The notes beneath the pieces are model-generated. The model had not been told where the DNA came from and did not search any database. It was given only the letters and a program-made list of their open reading frames with translations. DNA of 64,000 nucleotides from contig JAVSML010001088.1 of NCBI GenBank assembly GCA_038503035.1, forward strand, positions 728,564 through 792,563, read 5' to 3'. Below are positions 12,891-25,391 of this stretch, in pieces. This DNA is from Crocodylus rhombifer (taxonomy: Eukaryota; Chordata; Crocodylia; Crocodylidae). How positions within the stretch are numbered: position 1 is the stretch's first letter; every line of letters starts with the position of its first letter. Both the position numbers and the translations under genes were made by a program.

Positions 12891-13185
12891 CAGGGGGGTC
12901 AAACGTATAATTCATGGATAATCTGGCCTGCAAAACTTCATCATCTCACCTTCAGGGCTTTTAGAGGAACCGGGAATTTAGGGACAGGGTGAGTAGGGGC
13001 AAAGCCTGCTGCTGAAATGTGGGGCACAGAGCTCCATTGGGGATATGTGTCAGCAGCTGGGAGCAGGGAAGGAAAAAACATCTGCCATTTCTGCCACTCA
13101 CCCCACCACCACCACCACATTCACATCTGGCCTGCAAGGAGCCCCACAGTACAGATCCAGGTCAGGGAGACATTTGACACCCCTG
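12891..13185. mobile_element. hAT-type MITE
   Basis: The 295-bp element begins CAGGGGGGTCAAACG and ends TTTGACACCCCTG. These are the near-universal hAT terminal inverted repeats (CAGGGGTGTCAAA form). Subterminal TGGCCTGC-type blocks are also present. The flanks (cactgaat and cactatga) share CACT only, so the 8-bp target duplication is decayed or absent. Confidence 0.65.
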
Positions 13186-15480
13186 CACTATGAAGTCATG
13201 GCTATGAAGCTTAGGTCTATAACAACTCATATCCTCTGAAGACTGTCATGTGGAAAACCTTTAACAGGTAAGACACAAGACAGTATATTCTTCCCCTGCT
13301 CAAAAGAAGCTTTCCCCAAGCATTAGATTTCCACACTAATCTAAATCCTAGATAAGCTCCTACTTATGTAACATCCATACTTTTTGGCCAATATGCAGGG
13401 ACCTCCAAAGCTACTGTAACTTAAGATACCTAGTTCAGGCTAGTGACTAGGTCTATAATAATTCATATCATCTGTGGATGCACATGGGACCTGTAACACC
13501 CTTACCACTAAGTAATATAAGCGCAAAGAAATCTAATCCAATATGTTTAATATTTTAGTGTTGCTGAACTAAGCAGTTTGAGCTTATATGTATTAGGATT
13601 TCCTTAGTTAGAAGGGAGGGATTTTTTTTTAATCCAGCAGAGCAATATAAATATTCAAAATATAGTACTTTTAAGACTGGACACAGTAGTCCTGATCACA
13701 GCTGCATCTGCTCTATAATTCTGAAATTGATGAGATTATGGTATAGTGTTCCTAAAGCATAAAAGTATTTCATCTTTAAAAGGCAGGTCTATTTAACATC
13801 TTGAAAAGAGAAGAAACTGAACGTGATTTAAGATTAGATGTATATGTTAAAAATAGGAAAGTTCACTTTGAAAATAGAATTTAATACATGTAAAGAGTTA
13901 AAATGCTGAAATTATATGGCAGTATAATGTATACTTTGTATTTAATATGGTATGCAAAAAGCTTTGGATTGTCATCTACTAAGAGAAATTTCTAAACACA
14001 GGCATACAAAAAAAAAGGGCTACAATCCAAGTAAGTTGCAGAACTTTTATGTTCTTTTTGTTATTATTTATAGTTCAAGATATGCAACTGTACCCTGTCC
14101 TTAGTAATTTTTTCACTGTTTCTGTGTGCCAGCAACTATAGCACATACACAAATGACAGCCTATGGCTATTTAGTTATGTTGCAGACCACAGTGTGGTGT
14201 TTGACAATGATACATGTTACATAGTGCAAAGAGGGCAAGTATTTCTCCTGGCCAAGGTTCTTTGAGTGAGAAAGCAAGCAGAATTGCAAGATGGGTTAGG
14301 GACCAGCAAATGCAGAAGGGAAGTGAAAGTACGCCACCACAGATAAAGTGTTATAGACTTATACTTACACCCAAGTCAGTGACCTATATCTGGATTAGTA
14401 AAAACTTTCCACACTATTACTTCTAGCTAGTATTGTGACATTGAAAGCAAGGTGACAGGAGTAACACTAAACTTTATAGAAGTTCTTCCAGCAGATAAAA
14501 CAGCAATGAGACTTAAAACTTAAAAATCTACCTCATGCAGTGATTTGAGGTGCGGACTTCAAGCTGCTGCCATAAGCAGTGCAAATAAAGGTTAGAAATT
14601 ATTTTAACCCTAAAAATATTCCTTTCTAAATCATACAAAATCTATTATATCATCAGCTGGGACTACAAGTGAAAATACATGCAAGAACTAATCAAAAACT
14701 AAAACATTAACTTTGGCAACAATAAACATGATAAGTAAGACATCAAATCACAGAGCGATAATATGAAAGAGGCATGTTTGTGCTTGCAGAAGTGCTGGAC
14801 ATGCATAGGGATTTCAGAAAAAGAAAAATGCAAATGGAGATCATGTCTGGGCAACACACTAAAGTTTGTTTATGCTGTTCAAACTTTCTAACTTTAAAAA
14901 CATATCATGTAAAAACTTGCTGAACTAACCTACAGTGAACATGTCCTGTTCATGGCTGTATGTCACATGGGGAAAGTAATATTACTATGCACAGAGGTAG
15001 AGAGCAACAAGTCACCTGAAGAAAAAGACACTAATTTACAATTAAAAAAGACAGTCTGAATTCTTACAAATGTAGTACCATAGAAAAAAAACAAAGCTCA
15101 TATAGCTACTCCAACAGAAGCTTGAAACTCAAGGAATATACCTATAAAATTAAAGTTTTATGATGAAGCTGTAGAAAATATTTTATCAGACAATTTAAGG
15201 GAAGATGCAATGCCATTCCAAATAAAGTAGTCACATACAGTATATATAGGACATTCAGGATAGAATCTGAATCAGAAGCCATGCTCAGAGTAGCACGACT
15301 CAAGGCCTAAATCAGACTACTAAAAAGAGAAATTTTCACTGAGCTCAACCAAGTTCATTATTTTCTAAAAATGCTCATTAGAGTTTAAGGCCCTCACTTC
15401 CAAAGGATTAATTATTAATTAAACACCCAGGATACTGCAAAAGAGTTTAACCAGTGCAATTGCAGTTCCACCTGTTGAAA
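13186..15480. other. PRKD1: PRKD1 intron 1, no recognised feature
   Basis: AT-rich sequence. Short open frames such as 14214-14426 lack any recognisable feature. Confidence 0.55.
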
Positions 15481-16020
15481 TGCTCAGCATACAAGGGTTC
15501 GCAACCCTTCAATCAGAGGAAACGTGGCCAGCACACTCGATTTCCAGCTTTGGCTGCAGTGGTAGGTCCGCTGCCCCAGGATCCCTGTGGTCAACACTGT
15601 CTCCCCACTGCCATGGCTGGAGTCCCAGTACTGGCCACCATGGCAGGGGCACAGCCCCAGCTCCCTATGACCGAAGCCCTCCTACCACAGCCAAAGCTTC
15701 AGCTTCAAAAGACAGCAGACCCACTTTGGATCTTCTGTCATACAGCCTGGCAGCTACAAGGAGGGAAGGGGAGTCATCAGGAAGGGATGCCCAGCCCTGA
15801 CCTATACTCTGAGTTGCTGTCAGCTGTTTCCAGGTAGGCAGTGGAGTCTAGCAAGCACTCTGGGATGCAATCTCTGGGGCTGGGTGTTACCAGCAGTGCA
15901 GGCCATCTGCAGCACACCCAGCCAGCCCACTGCATGCTTGTCCAGCTTTCAACTAATGGGATTTCAAACAGCTTAAACCAAGTTGCTAAAGCTTCAAACA
16001 TTTGAAGCCTGCACATACCC
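15481..16020. repeat. GC-rich repeat-like island inside the intron
   Basis: A sharply bounded block with higher GC than its surroundings begins near AAGGGTTCGCAACCCTT and ends near TTTGAAGCCTGCACATACCC. It has the look of a non-autonomous DNA transposon interior, but I could not define terminal repeats or a target duplication. The overlapping 106-127-aa frames have no known domain. Confidence 0.3.
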
Positions 16021-16282
16021 CCAAATATCTTCAGGGAACATGGACAGTTCTGAGAGACAACATACGCACAGACATTGCAGATATGACATCACATTTTCTG
16101 ATAGACTCAAAGTTGCAATCAGCTATTAAAAAATGATGGGTACATTAGCTAAAGTGAACACAACTACACTTTAAATTAACAATCACAGGAAAAAAATATA
16201 TTTGAATCTTCCAGATCTTAATAAGGCCATAAACATACACTACTACCCAGTTCCAACACCAATATATTCAATGACAGCAAGG

Positions 16283-16310
<28 letters not shown>
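16283..16310. repeat. Poly-A tract
   Basis: 28 consecutive A, flanked by unique AT-rich DNA. No upstream retroposed coding sequence was recognised. Confidence 0.9.
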
Positions 16311-16313
<3 letters not shown>

Positions 16314-19300
16314 CATAGCTAGAGGGGGCTCACAGTATTAAACACAGAAAGCAACTTAATAAAATAAACATAGATGTGATAATACTACTTAAAAACTATG
16401 TCTAGATCTTATTATCCATTATAGACTTTTATGGTTCACCATAATTTTCATCAAAACATTGCATTTCTTACCAAACTCTATATTTACTCTGTTAACTTTC
16501 CCCGTAGCATTTGCCCAAAGAAACTGTATACATTGAAAAACAGATTGCAGTAATTAAAAAAAAAGATTTAACAAAATAGCTTAATGTATAAGAAATCAAT
16601 AACAATCACAAAACGAAACTTGTCACCTTGTTTAAACCATTGCATTTTCCCCTACCCACACTGGGGTTTTTTTGGCATTCAGTAAGTATTTTTCCCTCCT
16701 TACCCCATTTTGTCCTAGTTTTTTTTCTTTTTTTTTTTTATTGCTTTTCAGCGCATTGTCGTTTCACAAATAGTTTCCTTCCTATGATACAGCAACCACC
16801 TTCTCATACAGTTCTGCAAGGGGGTTTCTAACAAATGTCTAACATGAGAGCTTTAGAGTCTATGATGTTGTTAATAAAATCTAATACCTTATTTGTCTTT
16901 ACTTGTTTGACTTTGTCCTTGTTCCATGATTTTTCCACATTAATCCCCAGATCTTTTTCCATCTGCTGAACAATGGGTTCTTCATTCCCAGAGTACTCTT
17001 AATTATCATAAACTTCTCTATGTTTTGTACTTTATCACCGTGTCTCCTATATAATCTAAGTCATTCCGAATCCACCTGAATTAAGCCTCATTATATACTC
17101 TATCATACAGAAAATATGGGCTAAATTATCTGAATTCCTCCCTCATAGACCTCTTTAATATTAGGAATGTGGGACTTCCAGGGATGTCAATGGAGTTTAA
17201 GTACTGCATATGAAACAATCACAAAACGTATAACAGGAATCTGTGTATAGCTCTGAGACACTGCTCTCAAATTTACTTAGGTTTAAATCATTATTTACAA
17301 ATTAACAGAGTTCCTAAAACCACTACTTTGAAACCCCTTTCAAACCAGTTGTCTCACTGGTTTTGCTGCTAGATCAGTTCTCAGTGCAAAACATTACATT
17401 TATGCCTTCTTCCATGGCACTTCACTCTGCAGCCTTTAGACTCCAATGTGGAACTTGATCAAAGGCTTTTAGAAGATATGAATATTCTATATCCACAATA
17501 TTTGCCTTACCCAGCACAATAGTACCCAAACAACACATCACTTATCCAACAATTGCCCATTCCTAATCCAATCTGACTTCCTTTAGTCAAAACTTTTTCA
17601 AGTGTCCATTCACCATATCTCATTGGATACTGTCTGAGCTCTTTCCAAAAAGGGTGTCTCTTTCTTAAAAAGCTTTAAGAGCTTTTTCACAAAGATCTCT
17701 TGATCTTTCTATTTGGAAAATATCAAGCATGACTAAGCTCCAGAAGTCACATTTGGAGCTAGTAAAATATTTTTAAAGAACCATTGAATAGAACCATAAT
17801 TTCTGTGGTTTTTTTCCAAACCTACATGGGTCTTTTTATTTGTATACTTGAAATTGAGCTGACCTTTTTATAACGGTCTTATCTAGTAATGATATTTACA
17901 GGCAATAATATAATTATATTACCTATTGTAGCTCTACCTATACTCTTCCTACAATAATGATCCATAGCTTTGATTTGTCTGGTTCCTTTTCTGTACCAGC
18001 TAAGTAACTTATTGGGGTCCAAATGTAGTATTTGTCCCTTTTCTAAAATGTGCAGGCCAGTTTAAGTTAGGTGTCACCTTTTTATTAGAAACAATATATC
18101 TCTCTATCTCTCCCTATATAAAGGGCTTAGCCCGTCTCTCTGTCCATAATGCTGTTTAAGGACACCAGGAGCCCTGCACAGCAGGGCAGTCAGAGGGAGG
18201 CGCCGGCTGAGGAAAAGCGGGAGCTGGCTCCAGGCTATTGTGAGAAGACAATTACAGGCAATTTGTTAGTGTTTTTATAAGGCTGAAATGTGTTTCTGTA
18301 TCTGGTGGGAAAACACCTCAAATCACAGAAAAGAAAGTTACCTCTCTTGTTTGTTCACAGGGGCACACAAGGAAACGACCAATTCTAAAAAAGACCCACA
18401 TTGGGTAGGAAGTTCAAGGAAGTGTTTTTCTTTACCTGCTGCTCAAGGTTTCCTGAGAAAGAGCCCTCTCGTAGTACAACTAACATATACATGTCTGTTT
18501 TTGTGTGCTGAGCTGAACATTTATGAGTTTTGGTCAGAGAGGCAAGTCCTTGAGTCCTTTTTTTATATAAAGAAGAAATTCTCTCTCTACTAACTTCATT
18601 TCCTAACTCCTGGCCCCAGTATTCCTTTGATTACTGACACACTCTTGTTTGTTTTAGGATGGTTTATGAAGATGAGGAAGGAAGAAGATGTCCCTTTCAA
18701 GTAAACAAACCCCATATGATCTCTGGGGTTGTTTGAAATGACAGCAGGAAAGGAGAAAGCACATTTTAATACTAAATTTTTCTTTAGATGAAAATCTCTA
18801 CCCCACTTCCCCGGGTCAGAGTTAAGGATCATGGGCAAGTACACACCAGGACTATTTTTGACACAGCCAGCTAGGTGTCCCTGACCAAAGACAGCCAAGA
18901 AAGACAATAAACAAGTGAGTGCCTATAACTAAATACATGCATCTCTCAACTCAGTGATAGGTAGTATGTCTGAGTATAGAAACTTTTAAAAATCTCCAGG
19001 TTCAGACTGCGACTGCTCAAGCAAAAATCTCAAAGGCATGTGTCATTAGCAGCTATTATTAACATACGAGTACATAGGTTCAACATTCTCGTTGCAAAAC
19101 ACCATTTCAATTATTTTATTTGCAATTCTCCATTATTAAAATGGCCTATTCTTTTAAATTACATTTTTATTGAAGAAATTCAGTAAAGGCAAAAAAAGTC
19201 AAGGCAAGGCAAGAAGTCAATCACAAGTCTATAGTATACTTAACCTCTCAAAAAACTTATTAAGAAGATGATCTACAAGACAAATTCTCTGTCAACTTTT

Positions 19301-22300
19301 TCAACTAAATAGCAGCAGCAGAGCAACAGCAATGTTAATTGTACCCACAGTAAGCCAATTCTGTGCCCGTATATTCTATTTACAGATTAAGAGATCCAAC
19401 CTGAGTACAATAACCACACTAAAACACACAGGCCATGCATCCTGGCTACCCAAGTCACAATCGAACACCCTTCTACAGCTCATCATGTAATTGCATTGCG
19501 AGTTTGGGATGAGACATGACGTATGGTTCTTCTACTGACAACTCCTTTGCCTCTGGCTGTCAAGGGACCGGCTGATATTTTCTTGCATCACCAGTGACCA
19601 TCTCATAAAAATCCATATTTTCATATTGCAGAATTAAAAAAATCTCTCTCAATCAGGGATTTAATGTTTGCAAACTGACAATGATATCTAAGTCTGTTAG
19701 CTGTAACATTATTTGTAATAAAAGATATGCATTTTCTCAATATCAAAGAAGTACAGCACAGCAGCACATTACCACCATGTATTAGAACCGAATGGAAACA
19801 AGTAGTTTCAGCTAACTTTTGTGTAAATTTTCTTTCACTAGTCTACATATCAAACCATATGTTACAAAATAGGATTTTTTCCTTCAACTTTATTTAATGC
19901 TGCCAAAAGAATGGGGGTATATTAAAAAAAGAAACTTATACAGCTGTTTTCTACTTTGACACTTTGGGCAACTGTTTAGGCAAGTAGTTAGTTTTGTTAC
20001 ATATTATGCCTTTCCTTAGAACTTAGTCCCAAGACATTATATTGTGTCAAAGAACAAATCCTCTCTTTTACAATATTTGCTCAGTTTTTTTATCAAGTGA
20101 GCTACTCTAAAAAGTCAAGTGTTGACACATTCAGTAGTTGATTCTCACTCCTTTCCAACTAGAACATAAGTTGAATGATAGAGCTCCACTTCAACCATAA
20201 AACAAATAACCCCATACGGACAGGCTTGAAGATTTTCCCAGTACTGGTTTTAATAAAGAAAAAAAAAAAAAAAGGAAACTTACCAAGTCATAAAAAGGTT
20301 ATTAACTGTTAATGTAACTATGTCCTCTTACAAAGCAAAACTACCCAAGCCATTGCATTTTGAATACTGTCATTACTGGGGGAGAGTAGCTGCATGCACA
20401 CATGTACATATGTAAGTAAACACATGGTTCAAACATCCACAGCTTTTATAGGTCTGATCCTACAGACATATGTTAAACTTCACAGGCTCCAACAGATCTA
20501 ATCGACTTCAGTAGTACTACTCACAGTGTACAAAGTTAAGTATTTCATCTTTGCCATAACATAACCAAATACCCTAATTCTGCAGAAAGATGCAGGCAAA
20601 TAAACCCCATTTTGTAGTGAAATCTTCACTGATTTCATACAGGCTCAAGGATATCTACACATACAGCCTAACCTATAAACACACACCCAGTAATCCTATA
20701 CCTTCTGTGAGTTTACGAGCACCACAAAGGAGGTACAACTGCTTTTGACAGACTAACATGGTACCAATTGTCTAGTACAGACAGACAGCTGTCTACGTCT
20801 TTATGACACCGATTTGGAATAGTTACATAAAAGACAGGACTTTCCTGGGAGGTAGCATGTACCTATTCAGTGAGCACAAAAGAACTTAAAAACTATCTGA
20901 TGTTTCCATACTGTAGTCAGTCCTGTATAATTTCCTCCTTAACCATGACAAACATATTAATGTTTTCTATATTATCAGAAGTAAAGAAATACCTTCAAAA
21001 GAGCTGCAGCATTGTGTTCTTCTAAATATAACAGGCGTGTTGTAAGGTAACAAGAAAACATGCTCTTGATGCAACAACCTGTTTGCAAGCTTTGGAACAT
21101 TAGAGAACAACATTATAAATACTCAGAAAACAGAGGAGTAAGTGGACACTTACTCCAGTTATGCTTATAGGAAGTTGAATAGTTTCTTGCTTGATTAACT
21201 CCACCATAGCTTCTTAGTTATTTTCTAAAACATGAAAAGAATCTAAGAATGCTTGTGTAATCAACTTCAAAAGAGAGTAACTGTAATCACTGCTTCTAGG
21301 TACTTTTAACATGTATACTTAGCACTGCCATGAGCTGCTTTATTATTTATATACTTATTCATATTTATAGTCTTCTTATTATTTTTTTTAAATTAGCCCT
21401 AGACACTGAAGACTAAGCAGTGACAGTGCAGTGCTCCTTGATGCTCACACAGCCCTTTAAAAAAAATAAATTAAGGCCTCAATTCTGCAAATATTAACAT
21501 AGTATAATTTTACTCATGCAAGTTATAACGTTGTGTTGAATTACTTGTGCAGGTAAAGCAATGTGCATGTAGGTACTTGATGGTTTAAACCCAAGGGAAA
21601 ATACCCAGTAGATGCATGCCACCATCTAAAACTTAAAACTAAACTCCTTGAATTTTTGCCCTTCTATAAGACACCCTCTCCCAGAAAAGGCTGTAGGAAA
21701 CAAGGAAGGTTTGCAGTATCCCCTGAAGAGCAACAAACTCAGGCTCTGATTGACTTTGGGAAGAAGAGCACTACATTGAAAGACACCACCTTTAAAAGAC
21801 ACCTCAGTTTCTGTTTCTTTTTTTCAAAGAAAGACATAGTAACTGTATCAAATAAAGCAACTGTTCAAGATTGTTATGCCTACACTGGCTAAACCTAGCA
21901 TCTTACACTCTGTCATGATATCCAATTTCTTTAAATTAGTAAATTCTCTTTAGGCAACATAATATGGTTGTGAAATAATTTAAGAGAATGCAGCCTAGAA
22001 TACTACAAACATGAAATAAACACTAAGTGCACACAACTGAACAACAGCTGCAGTGATCTGAGCTCATTTCTATTACACCCAGTATAATAAGTTATGAAGG
22101 GTCGAGAAGAAAACAGCTCTGCATGTCTGGCTTCTATATGAAAAGCAATCTGCTTCTGTCTAGCTTTGAAAATAAACATTGGATGGCTAAACAAAAGGAT
22201 GTGTTTACTTAATTAAATACATGTGCACACTGAAGCAAATAACTGCTCCTTAAAAGGTAAAACCAGTACACAATTTAGACCCCAAAAACTTGCTGTTCAA

Positions 22301-22690
22301 ACTATTTAGAAGGCACATCTGGCGCTTGAAAAACAAGATGGGGATAGTCTGCCACATTTCAAGAAACTTTGTATGACTGGCCCTATACCAAGATTTCAAG
22401 TGATACCATCAAGGTTTAAAAAAACAACAACCACCACCACCACCAAAAAACACTTGCCTGAAATTCTTTCCCCTTTTTAAAGCGAAAATAATAACAATAA
22501 CAAAGAAAAGATTGCTCTTTATTTACTGCAGGCATTTGACAGCACTTTGTGCCCAGCCCTTCTCACCGTTTCCCCTTTGGGTTTACTGTTAGCCCTTTGT
22601 GTAAGAGAAAAATATTGGTTTAGAAGAAATCAGGCGTGCCAGGTAAAACAGAGAAGTTGACAACAAGGAAGTGCCTTTCCGTCAGGTCAG
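16311..22690. other. PRKD1: PRKD1 intron 1, mostly without recognisable features
   Basis: AT-rich sequence with A/T homopolymers (about 16730, 20257-20273) and a short CCA/CAA-rich tract near 22425-22445. Apart from the possible repeat near 18060-18250 I see no gene, RNA or named mobile element. Confidence 0.5.
18060..18250 (+). repeat. Possible Helitron-like repeat end
   Basis: A CT-rich start runs into TATATAAAGGGCTTAGCCCG and then GTCTCTCTGTCC. This arrangement resembles 5' ends of vertebrate Helitrons (short TC-leading start followed by GTCTGTCTGTCC). A GC-rich interior follows at 18170-18235. No 3' hairpin-CTRR end was located, so this is a weak call. Confidence 0.25.
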
Positions 22691-23401
22691 ATGAGGTACT
22701 TGCGACTGACTTTTAACTTTGAAAACAGAGTAGAGTGGAGCCCATGCTACAAGCCCCGGGGCCTCACTCGTCCCCAGGCAGCGAGTATCACCTGGAGGAA
22801 GCTCCTGGCTGTTCCTGGAACCAAAAATTCCCAGCTGAAATCTACCCCTGACCTTGCCTATGGGATGGTTTCACACCCACAGCCCTCAGAAAGGGGGGAG
22901 ATTCAGTTAAGTTCATTATGCAAGAAGGTCACCTGCCAGATCCCAAGGCTGAAACTCAGCACCAGCCCCCTCCCCGGGGTACCTCGCATCCCTGTGTCCC
23001 GCACCACCTGCCCTTTAGCACCCGGCTCCATTTGTCCACAAGACGCCCTGCATGCGGCGGGCTGCCCAAGTGGGATCCTGTTACCTCGCAGCCCCGCGGC
23101 TCCCGCCGCCCCGCTAGGAAGTGAGCGCGGAGCCCGCCGGGTCCCCGCGCCCCGGAGCTCGGGGAGGCACCTGGTGCCCGGGCCGGGGAGGGCGCGGGCT
23201 CGCGCTCGCGCTTCCCCCCGGCCTCCAGGCTGCTCCAAAGCACAAAGTTTCCCCGGGCGGGGGCCGATGACAGCCGCCAGAGCGGACCTGCTCCCCGCAC
23301 CCAGGCCTGGGCCGGCGCGGAGCGGAGCGGAGCAGAGGGGGCCCCCGCCCGCCTCGAGCGGCTCCGCGGCCCTTCCCCGGGAAGCGCGGGACGGAGTCCC
23401 C

Positions 23402-23411
23402 GCCTTACCTT
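23402..23411 (-). other. PRKD1: Splice donor of PRKD1 exon 1
   Basis: On the minus strand the sequence reads AAG|GTAAGG, matching the vertebrate U2-type donor consensus. It leaves the reading frame in phase 0 after a Lys codon. Everything to the left is intron 1, which fills at least 23.4 kb here with no acceptor or second exon recognised. Confidence 0.9.
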
Positions 23412-23597
23412 CTGGTCCACGATGGAGCAAGCCATTTCGCGGACGTGCGCCAGGCTGAGCTCCCCCGCGGAGTCCTGCAGCAGCAGCACCGGCTCCCGGC
23501 TCAGCCCGATCTGGAGGTGGAAGGAGACGCCGCCGCCGCCGCCGCCGGCCGCCGGGAGCAGCGGGCTGGGCGGGCGCAGGAGCGGAGGGGCGCTCAT
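23409..23597 (-). CDS. PRKD1: PRKD1 (protein kinase D1) first coding exon
   Basis: This exon encodes the first 63 residues of protein kinase D1 (PKC-mu), a diacylglycerol-activated serine/threonine kinase that acts at the Golgi, plasma membrane and nucleus. The start ATG is at 23597 and translation begins [16 protein letters not shown] six-glycine stretch follows, then [18 protein letters not shown] and [13 protein letters not shown], which match the conserved N-terminal ubiquitin-like region that precedes the C1a domain in PKD kinases. The exon ends AAG|GTAAGG at 23409/23408, a consensus donor in phase 0; known vertebrate PRKD1 continues with FPECG after this point. As I recall it, the human N-terminus has a longer Ala/Pro-rich tract where this one has glycine. 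The remaining exons would lie to the left of the window. The start is chosen by homology; its Kozak context (T at -3) is weak. Recognition is by remembered protein similarity, not a search. Confidence 0.93.
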
Positions 23598-24020
23598 GGA
23601 GAACTGCCCGCGGGGCGCGGGGGCCGGCAGGGGACAGACACACACAGACACACACACAGCGCCGCCGTCACTGCTTTGCCGCGGGGCCCCCAGCCCTCCC
23701 CCCGCCGCCACGGCAAAAAGTTTCAGGGAAGTAGTTGTCGCCGCCGCAGCTCCCGGCCGAAAATGGCGGGGGGAGGAGGCGGAGGACGCCCGGGGAGGAT
23801 GCAGACAGGAAAAGGCGGCGAGAGACGCGCGCACACACACCCGCGGGGGCGGGGTGGGGGTGGGGCGGGGGCGGGAGCCCGCGCAGCCACAGCCGCCGCC
23901 GCCGTGTCCCGAGGGCGCGGAGCGGCTCCCCCCGGGACCTGCCCTCCGCGGGGGGAGCGCGGGCAGCCCGCCGCATCCTCCCCCCCGCAGCCGGGCCGGT
24001 ACCTTGAGCGCCGCTTTCAT
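23598..24020 (-). other. PRKD1: PRKD1 5' leader, open in frame with the start codon
   Basis: On the minus strand the frame of PRKD1 stays open upstream of its expected ATG for 141 codons, back to another ATG at 24020 that would give MKAALK. The putative extension is rich in Gly, Ala, Pro and Arg and looks like translated GC-rich DNA, with no recognisable domain. The likeliest reading is an untranslated leader that lacks stops because of base composition. An N-terminally extended isoform is possible but unsupported. Confidence 0.4.
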
Positions 24021-24674
24021 GCTGCCGCCGAGCCCGGCTCTGCCCTTGCCTGGCGCGGGCTCTGCTGGGCTGGGGAGCTGCGCTCGGCGGCAGGATCCGC
24101 CACCGAGTAGGAGCTAAAACCTGTCGCCAGCCTCCCTCACGCACACGCTGGAGCAGCGAGCAGGGCTGCCCCCCCCCGGAGCCAGGCGCGCACTGGCGGG
24201 GGAGGGGCGCGCTGCCCCCGGGGGAGGGGAGCTGCTTCTTCCCTTCCCAGGCTCGGCGCTGCTGGGGGGCTCCTCTCCTCCTCCAGGAGGCAGCTGAAGC
24301 AAAGGAGCGAGGGATAAAGAGCAGACCTATGCCACCTGTTTCTTCCTTAAAATCCCTTCAATCTGAGGGATGCGCGGGGCCCATCAGGAAACTTAAAGAC
24401 TTGGCAACTTCAAGGCACAAGGCAGGTCTCTTGGCACAAGCCTTCCGAGGCCAATGCCAGCGTCAGGATCTGGGTGGCAACATTTCCTAACCTCCGCTTG
24501 GAAATGGGCGCAGTCGGCGGAAGAACTGAACGGCGGGGAGCTTGGGTACCAAGAGAGCGGTTCTTGAATTATGCATCTGGCCCCTATGTGTCACAACCGC
24601 GGATGTACAAAATGCTTGCTGCCGGGTAAACAAAAAACCAGTATTGCTTTCTCCTAATGCTGTTCCAAGTCATT

Positions 24675-25391
24675 AGTCAAAAGCTGGAAGATCAATGACC
24701 TGTTCCATTGGCAGCAAATCTTATTTCAGAATATATATTTGCATAGGCATAGGTCTGCTAATGGGTTTCAGCAGCAAAGCTGAAGTAGAAGAAAGTGGTT
24801 GGAGATGTTCATTTACACTAAACTGTACACTAATAGTTGGTCAGGCATTTTCAAGCTTTGCAATGTTTACCCCCCCAAAAAAATCTTTCATTGATATTTT
24901 ACAGCTCAAACATCATTCTGGTTTTCACTGGCTGTTACTGGACACACTACCTGTGTCTATATTGTTTCAAGAACTTTGTGTCATTTCTCTCCTATGGATG
25001 ACAGGGAGGTGTGGGAACAAACACATGCTTCTGCTGCTTGTTCCATTTAAATGCTTTGAGGTAATCTTATTCTTCACCAGGTTTGCTTAGCTATTTACAT
25101 TTCTATTTCTGATCTTGACAAAACCAGGCATAATCAAACTGTCAGCACCTCTGGCCAGCACCTCTGTCTGGCCCTCTCCTCTTAGTTTTACCTAGGTCAC
25201 AAATGTCGTATTTGCACTTAAAAGGTTAAGTTTACATTTTAGTGTGTAGATGAACATCTCCAACCACTTTCACAGCTTTGCTGCTGAAACCAATTAGTGG
25301 GCCTATGCCATTATCTATGTCTATGTAAATATATATTCTGGAAGAAGACTTGGTGCCAATGGAACAGGTCATTGATATTCCAACTTCTGAC
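24675..25391. mobile_element. Foldback element with ~165-bp inverted arms
   Basis: The left arm (about 24675-24840) and right arm (about 25215-25391) are inverted copies of each other. Shared blocks include ATCAATGACCTGTTCCATTG, AGAATATATATTT, GGTTTCAGCAGCAAAGCTG and GTGGTTGGAGATGTTCAT. About 370 bp of unrelated sequence separates the arms. No transposase is present; the 131-aa frame 24695-25090 has no known domain. It is a non-autonomous long-TIR element; target-site duplication not resolved. Confidence 0.7.

Larger units (their letters stand above)
22980..24300. promoter_or_regulatory. PRKD1: CpG island / PRKD1 promoter and 5' leader
   Basis: This is the only long GC-rich, CpG-dense block of the left half, and it abuts AT-rich DNA on both sides. 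It surrounds PRKD1 exon 1, as expected for a TATA-less housekeeping-type promoter. A cluster of GC-box (Sp1-type) motifs lies at 23845-23875, next to short CA-rich tracts at 23637-23659 and 23831-23840. No TATA box or CCAAT box is evident on the minus strand. The transcription start cannot be placed from sequence alone; it is probably somewhere in 23700-24300. Confidence 0.8.

Noticed and set aside
16283..16310. Poly-A tail of a processed pseudogene
   Set aside because: No retroposed coding sequence or target duplication was recognised next to it on either strand.
18596..18907. 103-aa minus-strand frame in PRKD1 intron 1
   Set aside because: No recognisable domain, no splice context or homology; consistent with chance in unique DNA.
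24003..24020. A separate micro-exon MKAALK followed by a GT donor (GTACCG) on the minus strand
   Set aside because: The donor is weak and no homologous exon is known to me. An open leader is the simpler reading.
22691..24117. Plus-strand frames of 255, 231 and 221 aa in the CpG island
   Set aside because: GC-rich DNA is stop-poor. They are opposite to PRKD1 exon 1 and encode only Pro/Ala/Arg/Gly-rich sequence.
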